Part shown: piece after piece, positions 1-7,651 of the stretch
Numbering within the stretch: the first letter of the stretch is position 1
How the letters are laid out: each line of letters opens with the position of its first letter
Assembly (NCBI GenBank): GCA_902599555.1
Contig: CACKFQ010000006.1
Coordinates: forward strand, 1-42,483
DNA from: an uncultured Candidatus Actinomarina sp.
GTDB lineage: Bacteria; Actinomycetota; Acidimicrobiia; Actinomarinales; Actinomarinaceae
DNA length: 42,483 nt
Direction: 5' to 3'
Notes under the pieces: model-generated
Told to the model about the DNA's origin: nothing
Seen by the model: the letters and a program-made list of their open reading frames with translations, nothing else
Database searches by the model: none
Position numbers and translations under genes: made by a program

Positions 1-1033
1 AAAATGAATCGTGTCCTTTTGTTGAGTTGATAGTTGTGTATGTGGTTCTAATTTCGTGATTATTTAAAATTTCTAAAAACTCTTTTTGTTCTTCAGGATA
101 AAAACAAACATCGGAGTCTACTGATATTACTAATGTTTCAATACCTTTTAATTTTTTTAAATCTTTTTGTTCAATTTTAAAATTTTGCCAACCCTTAATA
201 ATCGAAAGGTATGATTCTGGTGTAAACCTTTCTATAAACTTTTCACCTTGATGCATCATGTATGACTCTTGAGGTGTAGAAAGAAATCCTTTTATTAAAC
301 CATCATCATACAAGGTTTCACTTTTTGCTCTATTGGAAAGCAACTCTAAAGATATATATGTTTTATGAGCAACCATTCTCGCAAGTGATAAATATTCACT
401 ATTGCGATTATTTGATTCTCTTCCTAAATCTAAAATATATGCTTGTTCAAGATTGTGTAGAGTTTGGAGTGTAGAAAGCTTATATCCACTTGAAATAGAA
501 ATAAGTTTTTTTACATATTCTGGATACATTGTGCAAAACTCAAGTGCCATTAACCCACCTATAGACGGACCTATAACAGCTTCTAAAGATTTGACATTTA
601 AATAATCTAAAAGTAATTTTTGAGATATCTCAATATCTTGAAATGAAATTGATGGAAAATCATAACCATACTTTTCATTTGAGCTGTTATTAATTGAACT
701 TGGACCGGTGGAACCGTAACAACCTCCTAAATAATTTGCACAAACAACAAAATATCTGTTTGTATCAATAATTTTATTAGGACCAACAAAGCCATCCCAC
801 CACCCTGTTTCTAATTCTTCATTCCAAGGTATATCAGGATTGTCCAGTTGTTGATAGCTACCAGCCAGCATGTGACTTCCAGTAAGTGCATGAAAGACAA
901 GTATTGCATTGTCTCTGCTCTCTGAGAGTCTTCCCTCGGTTGTATATGCAATCTCTACATTCTCTAATAATTCACCTGAATCAAGTTTGAATTGTGGAAT
1001 GTAAAACTTGCTTGAATTACTTTGTGCTTTCAA
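1..1033 (-). CDS. metX: Homoserine O-acetyltransferase (partial, C-terminus cut by window edge)
   Basis: Alpha/beta-hydrolase enzyme that acetylates homoserine with acetyl-CoA, feeding O-acetylhomoserine to the MetY encoded just upstream. I translated the minus strand by hand. The frame is open to base 1 and shows the family blocks LTGSHMLAGSY, GWWDGFVGPNK and NYLGGCYGSTGPSS, then the nucleophile elbow GPSIGGLMALEF (Ser; many relatives have GGSMGG), the acid region SDVCFYPEEQ and the catalytic His in GHDSF at the window edge. Only the last few residues are missing. There is no ATG. The best start is a TTG at 1033-1031, inside the end of metY (17-base overlap), so translation is probably coupled and the gene shares the SAM riboswitch of metY. 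The exact start is uncertain; the function is not. Confidence 0.9.
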   Translation of the reverse strand, partial: MKAQSNSSKFYIPQFKLDSGELLENVEIAYTTEGRLSESRDNAILVFHALTGSHMLAGSYQQLDNPDIPWNEELETGWWDGFVGPNKIIDTNRYFVVCANYLGGCYGSTGPSSINNSSNEKYGYDFPSISFQDIEISQKLLLDYLNVKSLEAVIGPSIGGLMALEFCTMYPEYVKKLISISSGYKLSTLQTLHNLEQAYILDLGRESNNRNSEYLSLARMVAHKTYISLELLSNRAKSETLYDDGLIKGFLSTPQESYMMHQGEKFIERFTPESYLSIIKGWQNFKIEQKDLKKLKGIETLVISVDSDVCFYPEEQKEFLEILNNHEIRTTYTTINSTKGHDSF

Positions 1034-2297
1034 GTGCTTGGGTTAAATCTTCAATGATATCCTCAATATCTTCAATACCAATTGATAACCTAACAAGTTC
1101 AGGTGGCGCGCCTGCTGCAACAAGTTGCTCATCGTCAAGTTGTGAGTGTGTAGTAGAAGCTGGATGTATAGCTAAAGATCTAGTGTCTCCAACATTTGCA
1201 ACGTGTCTGAACATTTTAAGGTTGTCTATAAACTTCTGACCAGCATCTTTTCCGCCTTTAATACCAAACACAACCATTGTTCCCCCTGTGCCTTTGAGAT
1301 ATTTTTCTGATAACTCATAAGCAGGATCATCTTTTAATCCGGGAAATCTTACCCATTCAACTAGTTCATGGTTAGATAAATACTCTGCTGCTTTTATTGC
1401 ATTTTCGCAGTGTCGTTCCATTCTTAGACCTAATGTTTCAAGACCACTCAAAACTTCAAAAGCAGTTTCAGGACCCATGTTTGCTCCAAGATTTCTTAGA
1501 GGAACTGTTCTCAGTCTTAATGAATAAGCAACATTTCCTAAATCACCTAAGTCATGACCCCACCTCATGCCACCGTAACTGGTGTCTGGCTTGTCATATA
1601 ATGGAAAGTTTCCATTGCCCCAGTCAAAACCTCCCTTTTCAATTACAGCACCAGCAATAACCCTTCCGTGACCGGACATCCATTTTGTTAATGAGTAAAC
1701 AACAATGTCCGCTCCATGTTCAAAGGGTTTTAATATAGCTGAGGTAGTAAATGTTGCATCAACAATTAATGGTATACCTTTTGAATGTGCTATCTCTGAT
1801 AGAGCTGATATGTCAGCAACAACTAAACCTGGATTTGTTATTGTTTCACAATATATTGCTCTAGTTTTGTCGTCAATTGCGTTTTCAACTGCTGCTAAAT
1901 CAGTAATATCAACTTTTTTTGAATCAATACCGTATTCAGGAAGAATATTATCAAACATTGTATAAGTTCCACCATAAAGTTGGTTTGCTGTAACAAAATT
2001 ATCTCCTTGACTCATAATATTTATAAGTGAATACATTACTGCAGATGTACCTGATGAAAGAGCTACACACATAGCGCCTTCTTCTAGTGCGGTTAATCTT
2101 GCTTCAAGTGCTCCAACTGTTGGATTTCCAAGTCTGGAATATATATTTCCAAACTCTTTTAAACCAAATAAATTTGCAGCATGCTCTGTATTGTTAAATT
2201 GATATGCTGTTGTTTTATAAATTGGAACAGTTATGGAGCCTTCTGCATCAGCATCTGAATCCCAACCTGCATGTATTAGCTTTGAATTAAATTTCAT
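1017..2297 (-). CDS. metY: O-acetylhomoserine sulfhydrylase (PLP enzyme)
   Basis: Cys/Met-metabolism PLP enzyme of 426 residues, the usual length for O-acetylhomoserine aminocarboxypropyltransferase. It makes homocysteine directly from O-acetylhomoserine and sulfide. The PLP lysine is Lys205 in SLTKWMSGHG. Other family blocks are YSRLGNPT (53-60), SSGTSAV (81-87) and DATFTTS (180-186). The ATG has a good ribosome site, GGAGAA, three bases upstream, and this site is part of a hairpin controlled by the SAM riboswitch in the leader. It overlaps metX downstream, forming a metY-metX operon. The pairing with MetX supports the acetyl (not succinyl) direct-sulfhydrylation route. Very secure call. Confidence 0.96.
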   Translation of the reverse strand: MKFNSKLIHAGWDSDADAEGSITVPIYKTTAYQFNNTEHAANLFGLKEFGNIYSRLGNPTVGALEARLTALEEGAMCVALSSGTSAVMYSLINIMSQGDNFVTANQLYGGTYTMFDNILPEYGIDSKKVDITDLAAVENAIDDKTRAIYCETITNPGLVVADISALSEIAHSKGIPLIVDATFTTSAILKPFEHGADIVVYSLTKWMSGHGRVIAGAVIEKGGFDWGNGNFPLYDKPDTSYGGMRWGHDLGDLGNVAYSLRLRTVPLRNLGANMGPETAFEVLSGLETLGLRMERHCENAIKAAEYLSNHELVEWVRFPGLKDDPAYELSEKYLKGTGGTMVVFGIKGGKDAGQKFIDNLKMFRHVANVGDTRSLAIHPASTTHSQLDDEQLVAAGAPPELVRLSIGIEDIEDIIEDLTQALESTK

Positions 2298-2300
2298 TAT

Positions 2301-2320
2301 TTCTCCTTTTATTTGGAGAA
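2301..2320 (-). promoter_or_regulatory. metY expression platform: hairpin hiding the ribosome-binding site
   Basis: In the transcript, TTCTCC (2320-2315) can pair with GGAGAA (2306-2301) across an 8-base loop. GGAGAA is the ribosome-binding site three bases before the metY ATG. The same pyrimidine strand, CCTTCTC (2322-2316), is also a perfect 7-base complement of GAGAAGG (2404-2398) inside the aptamer. The two pairings exclude each other, giving a plausible translational OFF switch when SAM holds the aptamer folded. Inferred from complementarity only. Confidence 0.65.
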
Positions 2321-2345
2321 GGAGTTTGACTACTTAGTTGCATTG

Positions 2346-2412
2346 CTGCCACATCTTCAAGCACCTTGGATAGTCATCCAGGTTGCCGAGGTCTTAACCT
2401 TCTCTATATGCT
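2346..2412 (-). promoter_or_regulatory. SAM riboswitch aptamer (compact SAM-I/SAM-IV-like) in the metY leader
   Basis: The transcript has GCATATAGAGA (2411-2401), a short hairpin AGGTtaagACCTC, the conserved core GGCAACC, a stem TGGAT-gact-ATCCA, then AGGTGCT and GATGTGG (2355-2349). CAUAU and AUGUG close it as P1. GGCAACC, GGUGC and the GAAGAUG-type return strand are hallmarks of the SAM-I family. The P4 stem of SAM-I is absent and P2 is very short, which fits the SAM-I/SAM-IV-variant group known from marine sequences. A sister copy lies before metK, with compensatory changes in P3 (TAGTT/AACTA). Its place before metY-metX supports SAM sensing. Class assignment needs a covariance model. Confidence 0.85.
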
Positions 2413-2418
2413 TCTCAA

Positions 2419-2424
2419 ATTATA
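2419..2424 (-). promoter_or_regulatory. -10 box of the metY-metX promoter
   Basis: TATAAT lies exactly 7 bases before GCATATAGAGA, the first strand of the riboswitch, so transcription should begin at the aptamer's first helix. A weak -35 candidate, TTAGTC, sits 17 bases upstream and overlaps the metK stop codon. The metK leader has the same 7-base spacing. Confidence 0.65.
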
Positions 2425-2443
2425 TCAAATGATTTAAATTTGA

Positions 2444-3532
2444 CTAAATATTTTCTATTTTTTCCCAATTCCTATCAGCATGTCCGAAATGAGAAAATAA
2501 AGTATCTTTTCTGTAATTTACACTTGTTAGATTTAATCTTTCAATAATTGCTCCTGGTTTCATGTCAAACTTATCAACAAAATCATCTAATTTGCTTTGC
2601 TCAACTTTAAGTGTGTCAAAAGTCTCTATTGAAAGCTCGTACGGATCAGCTTTGCCTATTGCATACGAAACTCTTACTAAACAATCGTCTGCTAATTTGT
2701 GTGCAACAATATTTTTTGCTAAATGTCTGGCAGCATAAGCAGCTGACCTATCAACTTTACTCGGGTCTTTTCCTGAAAATGCTCCTCCACCTACTGGTAC
2801 AGATGGGCCATAAGCATCGACTACTATTTTTCTACCAGTAAGTCCCGTATCGCCAGCTGGACCTCCTTTAACAAATGATCCCGATGGGTTCAAATCTAAC
2901 TCAAATTCAGATTCAACATTATTAACAACAATATCAGAAACTTCTTCAAACAATTTCTCCATATCAATATCTTTATTGTGCTGAGTTGATACTACGACTT
3001 TTGTTTTTTCTCCTCCACTAGTTACCTGAACTTTTGAATCAAGATCAAGCATCTCATCTGAGTTTTGAAGATCCCATAAAGATTTTTGTATATTTTTAGA
3101 CTTATCGAATGTTGGAGGCATAAATGATTTTGTTTTGTTGGTTGCAAATCCAACCATTATTCCTTGATCGCCAGCACCTTGATCTTCATCGTCTTCAACA
3201 GCTGCACGAATTTCTTCTGATTGTGGTGTTAATTCGTTATATATTGAAAGATTTTCTAAATCAAAATCTTCAAAGCTAGTCTTGATAGTTATTTTTAGTG
3301 CTTCTTTGACAATTTCAATAACATCATCAGTAGATATTGCTGCGATTTCACTAATTTCTCCTCCTACAAGTACTAAACCACCATTCTTAGTTCCTGTAAG
3401 AAAAGTCTCAACTGCTACTCTTGACGAACTGTTGTTTTCTAAGGCCTTTGTTAAAACATAATCAGATATTAAATCCGCAATTTTATCTGGGTGCCCTGGA
3501 GACACGGTTTCAGCTGTTACGTATTTTGACAA
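2444..3532 (-). CDS. metK: S-adenosylmethionine synthetase
   Basis: Makes SAM from methionine and ATP. The 362-residue protein is slightly shorter than the common 380-400. It has GHPDK (13-17), GAGDQGIMVGFA and the glycine-rich loop GGGAFSGKDPSKVDRSAAYA near the nucleotide site. The start is a TTG at 3532, preceded by a strong AGGAGG (3544-3539) with a 6-base spacer, so the non-ATG start is well supported. The leader carries the second SAM riboswitch, a feedback loop in which the product would shut off its own synthase. The gene lies upstream of metY on the same strand but is separated by a new promoter and riboswitch. Confidence 0.96.
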   Translation of the reverse strand: MSKYVTAETVSPGHPDKIADLISDYVLTKALENNSSSRVAVETFLTGTKNGGLVLVGGEISEIAAISTDDVIEIVKEALKITIKTSFEDFDLENLSIYNELTPQSEEIRAAVEDDEDQGAGDQGIMVGFATNKTKSFMPPTFDKSKNIQKSLWDLQNSDEMLDLDSKVQVTSGGEKTKVVVSTQHNKDIDMEKLFEEVSDIVVNNVESEFELDLNPSGSFVKGGPAGDTGLTGRKIVVDAYGPSVPVGGGAFSGKDPSKVDRSAAYAARHLAKNIVAHKLADDCLVRVSYAIGKADPYELSIETFDTLKVEQSKLDDFVDKFDMKPGAIIERLNLTSVNYRKDTLFSHFGHADRNWEKIENI

Positions 3533-3538
3533 TTAAAT

Positions 3539-3551
3539 CCTCCTAATATGC
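3539..3551 (-). promoter_or_regulatory. metK ribosome-binding site with a P1-mimic sequence just upstream
   Basis: AGGAGG (3544-3539) precedes the TTG start. Two bases upstream is a repeat of GCATAT (3551-3546), identical to the first strand of riboswitch helix P1 (3647-3642). It could compete for the P1 return strand GATGTGG and so couple aptamer folding to ribosome access. The competition is an inference from the repeated hexamer. Confidence 0.45.
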
Positions 3552-3588
3552 AAACGCAAGTATTGGAACGCCATTTTTTGTTGTATAA

Positions 3589-3647
3589 CCACATCAAAAA
3601 GCACCTTAGTTGGCAACTAGGTTGCTGAGGTATTCCTCTCTATATGC
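3589..3647 (-). promoter_or_regulatory. SAM riboswitch aptamer (compact SAM-I/SAM-IV-like) in the metK leader
   Basis: It has the same architecture as the metY aptamer: GCATATAGAGA, a P2 hairpin GAGG-aata-CCTC, the core variant AGCAACC, P3 TAGTT-gcc-AACTA, AGGTGCT and the return strand GATGTGG. P3 keeps its pairing although most of its bases differ from the metY copy (TGGAT/ATCCA), which is direct two-sequence covariation. There is no room for a P4 stem. The whole aptamer is about 60 bases. Confidence 0.85.
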
Positions 3648-3654
3648 ACTCAAT

Positions 3655-3682
3655 ATGCTAATTAAAATAAAATGTTTTTCAA
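3655..3682 (-). promoter_or_regulatory. Promoter of metK
   Basis: -35 TTGAAA (3682-3677), a 16-base spacer and -10 TAGCAT (3660-3655). As in the metY leader, the -10 box ends 7 bases before the GCATATAGAGA that opens the riboswitch. Confidence 0.6.
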
Positions 3683-3718
3683 TCAGTAAACAAAAAAAAC
3701 TTTAAATAATTCTCTAGC

Positions 3719-3724
3719 TAACCT
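3719..3724 (+). promoter_or_regulatory. -10 box for a leaderless start of the MFS gene at 3731
   Basis: TAACCT (pattern TAnnnT) is followed by exactly 6 bases and then ATG, the geometry expected if transcription starts at the A of the start codon. No ribosome-binding site is visible. Confidence 0.5.
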
Positions 3725-3730
3725 TTAAAT

Positions 3731-4909
3731 ATGATTACTGATGCTAAAAAAATATTTGGTCTTTTACTATCAGTTGGTTTTTCATCGATTGGTTTCATAG
3801 CTGCAATTACTGTAACTGTTTTGGCTGCAAGAGAGGTGTCAAACAATCCGTTATTTCTTGGATTCCCAAACGCTGTAGGTGTTGGTGGTGCGTTTCTTGG
3901 AACCCAAATGTTTTATAAAATTTCAAAAAAATATTCCAGACTTGCTGCATTATCCCTGACTTTTTTTGTAGGTGCTCTTGGAAGTGTTGTGTTGTTTTAC
4001 AGTCTTATTATTGATTCGTTCATTTTGTTGATGATTGGTGCACTAGTACTGGGGTTTGGACAATCTGCAACACTTCAATCTAGGTATGCTGCTTCATTTG
4101 TAGCAAGTGAAAAATTTAAAGCTACAGCATTATCCCTTGCAGTTTGGTTTTCTGTGTTTGGATCAGTTTTTGGACCAAGACTGGTAAGTGTCTACTCTGA
4201 TTATTTTGATAATTTATTTAACTCTGAATTAATTGTTGGTTATATAGTCGCAATGGTTGGTATGCTTTTTGCTTCCGCATCAGTTTTGACGTTTACTTCT
4301 TCAAACAGTTCTCTTCGAGAACCCGCAGAAGTAGAAGAAATTGCAGAGAAAGCAAATGAATCAAAAAAAGATGGAAATATTTTGACCCTTCTTCTTGTTC
4401 TAAATCATTTCACAATGGTCGTAATTATGTCAGCAACACCTCTGCATGTTCAAGATATTGGCGAAACAGTTGAATTAGTTGGGGTAATTATTAGTTACCA
4501 CACACTTGGAATGTTTTTGCTTTCACCCATATTAGGAAATTATGTTGACAAATACGGATACAAAAATTTTACCTATGTCGGAACTGCAATTTTATTTATA
4601 AGTTGTTTAACTACATTTGTAAATTCTGGACCACTAGCACTAAAAATAGGTCTTTATTTACTTGGATTAGGTTGGAACTTTAATTATGTAGCAATCAGTG
4701 CAGCTATTTCAAAATTTTCGATCCAATTTAAGACACCCTTAAATATTCGAAGCGATTCTTATGTGTTCCTAGGAAGTTTTACAGCTCACACAACTTTGGG
4801 GCTCTCTTATTTATTAATTGGATATAGGGGGTTAGTTACTGTAGGAATGCTTGTGAGTATATATTTGTTCTTAAATTTAAAGAAGTTAAAGAAACTAGAT
4901 ATTGACTGA
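3731..4909 (+). CDS. MFS-family transporter
   Basis: Integral membrane protein of 392 residues with about 12 hydrophobic segments in two halves, separated by a charged, Glu/Lys-rich loop around residues 195-215 (EPAEVEEIAEKANESKKDG). This is the layout of a major facilitator superfamily carrier. No substrate-specific signature is visible; drug or metabolite efflux is the usual role of similar proteins, but the substrate cannot be told here. It appears to be transcribed without a leader. Its TGA stop is followed immediately by the ATG of the DNA glycosylase gene, so the two are probably co-transcribed. Confidence 0.8.
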   Translation: MITDAKKIFGLLLSVGFSSIGFIAAITVTVLAAREVSNNPLFLGFPNAVGVGGAFLGTQMFYKISKKYSRLAALSLTFFVGALGSVVLFYSLIIDSFILLMIGALVLGFGQSATLQSRYAASFVASEKFKATALSLAVWFSVFGSVFGPRLVSVYSDYFDNLFNSELIVGYIVAMVGMLFASASVLTFTSSNSSLREPAEVEEIAEKANESKKDGNILTLLLVLNHFTMVVIMSATPLHVQDIGETVELVGVIISYHTLGMFLLSPILGNYVDKYGYKNFTYVGTAILFISCLTTFVNSGPLALKIGLYLLGLGWNFNYVAISAAISKFSIQFKTPLNIRSDSYVFLGSFTAHTTLGLSYLLIGYRGLVTVGMLVSIYLFLNLKKLKKLDID

Positions 4910-5512
4910 ATGAATACTGATTTCACTTCAGAAGAGAAAATTTTAATTAAAAGAGATAAAGTTTTATCAAATGTAATTAAAACCAATGGACCCATAAAAT
5001 TCTCAAATAATAGAAAAGATCCTTTTGATACTTTTGTAGACATAATTATTTCACAATTCATCTCTACCCTGGCTGCCAAGAGTATTAAAGAAAAAATGTT
5101 GGAAAATTTTAACGAAAAAAAATTTAAAATAGAAAACTTTGAAAAACTTAGCGTTATACAAATTAAAAATTTAGGATTAAGCCTCAATAAAGCCAAATCA
5201 ATTAAAGCAGTAATCAGTTGGCTTGAAATGCAATCAATGAAAAATTTTTTTAATCTCACTCAGGCGGAAAGAGAAAAGTCATTATTAAAAATTTTTGGAA
5301 TAGGTCCTTGGAGTGTTGATATGTTTGAAATGTTTTGCATTCGCAATAAGAATATTTTTTCTTATGGAGATGCTGCTTTAAGACAAGCGATGATTCAGCT
5401 TAAAATGGTTGACAAAGATGCAACTCAAAAACAATTCGAAAACTATGCAGAAAAATGGGCTCCTTACAAAACTCATGCTTGTTTACATTTGTGGGAGATG
5501 ATTGAGTCTTAA
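4910..5512 (+). CDS. DNA-3-methyladenine glycosylase II family (HhH-GPD)
   Basis: Base-excision repair glycosylase of 200 residues that removes alkylated purines. The helix-hairpin-helix is at 125-138 (LLKIFGIGPWSVDM), followed by the catalytic Asp154 in SYGDAALRQAM. The N-terminal part resembles the AlkA/MAG core (DPFDTFVDIIISQFIS), but the extra N-terminal beta domain of E. coli AlkA is absent, so this is the short form. The ATG directly abuts the stop of the upstream transporter. The last codons overlap the convergent P450 gene through a shared TTAA at 5509-5512. Confidence 0.88.
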   Translation: MNTDFTSEEKILIKRDKVLSNVIKTNGPIKFSNNRKDPFDTFVDIIISQFISTLAAKSIKEKMLENFNEKKFKIENFEKLSVIQIKNLGLSLNKAKSIKAVISWLEMQSMKNFFNLTQAEREKSLLKIFGIGPWSVDMFEMFCIRNKNIFSYGDAALRQAMIQLKMVDKDATQKQFENYAEKWAPYKTHACLHLWEMIES

Positions 5513-6777
5513 ATAGTTACTTTAACGTCCTCAATTGGGTGAGGAATAGGAGTAGGTCTAATATTTAAACTTTTATCAATAGAAGGATGCTCAACATTCT
5601 GAACATACTTATAAATTACATTTTTAAACATATAGCTAGCAAAAAACTTTCCAATACAAGTGTGAGCTCCACCAGCAAAAGGGAAATAAGCCTTATTCGT
5701 ATAAGTTGGATCTATAAACCTATAAGGATCAAATACTGATGGATTATCCCAATACCTTTCATCATGGTGAAGCAACAAAGGACTTATAGTTAAATAAGTA
5801 CCACCGTCTACGTTGTAGCCTCCAATTTTTGTATCTCTCATGACTCTTCTTACTGAAAATGGTACTGGTGGATAGTATCTGATTGCTTCTTGAAAAATTG
5901 ATTCCGCAAAATTTCCATTTTTAAGTGATGAAATATCCAGTGGATCAACTTCTGAAGCTTCCTGTCTAAGATCATTTAAAAAATCTGGATTTTTTGAGAG
6001 ATTATAAATTGAATTGGTAAGCGTTATGGTCGTTGTGTCATGAGCTGCAAGTAGTAAAAAAATCATATGTTCTGCAATTTCATGATTACTTAGCCCTGCA
6101 TCTCCCTTGTTTGTGTTAACTAATTCTGCAAATAGTGTTTTTTTACTTTCTTCATCAATCATTTGTGACTTTGATTCAAAATAATCGAGTAAATATTCTC
6201 TTGCCTTGAGTCCCTTTTTCATCTGTGTAAATGGAAGAGGCCATCTAACAGCTGATGTAGCAGACGCAATAGAATCCATAAATAGATTATTTAGCTTTTG
6301 AGATTCATCGTTTTTTACATCTAGAAAAAATAAACTCAAAGATATATCGAACATTAATTGTTTTATTGATTCATACAAATTAAAGGTTGTTTTAGTTTTT
6401 ATGCTTTCTACCCAGGTATCAATAATTGGTTGAATGATTGAAAGGTAATTATGAATTGCATTGTGCCTGAAAGAGTCTTGAAGAAGAGTTCGGTGATATT
6501 TATGATCATCAAAGTCTCGAAGCATAAGTCCGTTTTCAAATGTTGGACCAAGGATGACCGCCCATCCTTCTTTAGAAGAGAAATTGTCATCCTTATCTAG
6601 AAAGACTTCCTTTGTAATTTCTGGAGTCAAAAGAACTATAAAATTTTCGTTTAGCAATGAAATCTGAAATATATCTCCATATTTTTTCTGCTTTTCAGCT
6701 ATAAAATTTAGCGCATTTCTTTGAAATGGTATAGAGTGGCCAATTATTGGTAAACCAGGAACTTTAGGTATTTCCAT
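5509..6777 (-). CDS. Cytochrome P450
   Basis: Heme-thiolate monooxygenase of 422 residues. It shows the I-helix oxygen-activation motif AAHDTT (244-249), the ExxR pair Glu297/Arg300 in QEAIRYYPP, and the heme loop FAGGAHTCIG with Cys374 as the axial ligand. The N-terminus starts directly at the proline-rich hinge (PKVPGLPIIGH) with no membrane anchor, so it is soluble. The substrate is not evident and no ferredoxin or reductase gene is adjacent. It follows the MBL-fold gene after 49 bases but has its own apparent leaderless promoter. The 3' end overlaps the DNA glycosylase gene by four bases. Confidence 0.95.
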   Translation of the reverse strand: MEIPKVPGLPIIGHSIPFQRNALNFIAEKQKKYGDIFQISLLNENFIVLLTPEITKEVFLDKDDNFSSKEGWAVILGPTFENGLMLRDFDDHKYHRTLLQDSFRHNAIHNYLSIIQPIIDTWVESIKTKTTFNLYESIKQLMFDISLSLFFLDVKNDESQKLNNLFMDSIASATSAVRWPLPFTQMKKGLKAREYLLDYFESKSQMIDEESKKTLFAELVNTNKGDAGLSNHEIAEHMIFLLLAAHDTTTITLTNSIYNLSKNPDFLNDLRQEASEVDPLDISSLKNGNFAESIFQEAIRYYPPVPFSVRRVMRDTKIGGYNVDGGTYLTISPLLLHHDERYWDNPSVFDPYRFIDPTYTNKAYFPFAGGAHTCIGKFFASYMFKNVIYKYVQNVEHPSIDKSLNIRPTPIPHPIEDVKVTI

Positions 6778-6783
6778 ATTTGT

Positions 6784-6789
6784 ATTTTA
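6784..6789 (-). promoter_or_regulatory. -10 box for a leaderless start of the P450 gene
   Basis: TAAAAT followed by exactly 6 bases and then ATG at 6777. There is no ribosome-binding site in the short spacer. Confidence 0.5.
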
Positions 6790-6826
6790 CAACTTATTAA
6801 AGTGGTTGAAAAGATTGTTCATCAAA

Positions 6827-7651
6827 TTATAAAATAAACTCATCTAAATCGTTACCAACAATTATTTCGCCGTCGTAATACTGAGATATTTCAGCTTTTA
6901 GACTTTCCTCATCAAATACTGGCGGAACGAAATGATTTAATATTAGCTTTTTTACATTGGCTGCTTGAGCTAAAGTTCCAACATCTTCTGGTGTGGAATG
7001 ATACTCTTTTACATTTACTAATGTATCTTGTGTCATTCTTTTATCATCAAAATTAAGACTCACAAAAACCTCATGTATTAAATAATCTGCATCTTTTGAA
7101 GCTTCTTCCAAATTTATACTGTATCTTGTATCTCCTGAATAAGTTATTTTTTTATCATCTACAAAAACTTGATACCCATATGCTGGCTCAACAGGCTGAT
7201 GTTGTACCTCAATGCTTGTTATTTTTATACCCAATGATTCGTAAGCAAATTCTTTTTCAATTTCAGTAATCTCAATATCTAAACCTTCATTGTTAGGTCT
7301 TTTCTCCCAGTCAACTCTTAGATTTAATTCATCTGAATATGCTTCAACAGTTTTATCAAAAAACTTTTTTATACCCTTTGGGCCAACAATTTTAAATGGC
7401 TTAGTTCTTCCAGTGTGCCACCCTGAAATATAAAGTTGATATAAATCAACAATATGGTCTGAGTGAAGATGGGTAATTAAGATGACATCTATTTCCGATG
7501 GAACTAACCCAAACTCACTTAATCTTTGTGTTACTCCAGAACCAGCGTCTATCAATATTTTTTGTTTTTCTGTAGAGATTAATGTGCTTGGTCCATAGCG
7601 AATGTGGCTTGGGCTAGGGCAGCCTGTGCCAAGTAAAACAATCCTATTCAT
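6827..7651 (-). CDS. MBL-fold metallohydrolase (RNase Z-like)
   Basis: Metallo-beta-lactamase-fold protein of 274 residues. The metal motif HLHSDH is at 61-66. Further ligands are likely in YSGDTRYS and in LNHFVPP near the C-terminus. The fold resembles RNase Z and arylsulfatase-type hydrolases. A role in tRNA 3'-end trimming is plausible, because the tRNA in this window lacks an encoded CCA, but the characteristic RNase Z exosite arm is not clear. It overlaps holB by 8 bases and looks translationally coupled to it. Confidence 0.85.
   Translation of the reverse strand: MNRIVLLGTGCPSPSHIRYGPSTLISTEKQKILIDAGSGVTQRLSEFGLVPSEIDVILITHLHSDHIVDLYQLYISGWHTGRTKPFKIVGPKGIKKFFDKTVEAYSDELNLRVDWEKRPNNEGLDIEITEIEKEFAYESLGIKITSIEVQHQPVEPAYGYQVFVDDKKITYSGDTRYSINLEEASKDADYLIHEVFVSLNFDDKRMTQDTLVNVKEYHSTPEDVGTLAQAANVKKLILNHFVPPVFDEESLKAEISQYYDGEIIVGNDLDEFIL

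Noticed and set aside
4907..4912. TGA between the MFS gene and the DNA glycosylase gene as a possible selenocysteine codon joining them
   Set aside because: The TGA is followed at once by ATG, both proteins are complete on their own, and no SECIS-like hairpin is evident; simple adjacent genes explain it.
4807..5259. A 150-codon open frame on the minus strand across the MFS/DNA glycosylase junction
   Set aside because: It mirrors two well-supported genes, is Phe/Ile/Leu/Ser-rich as expected from antisense of Lys/Glu codons, and has no recognisable domain.
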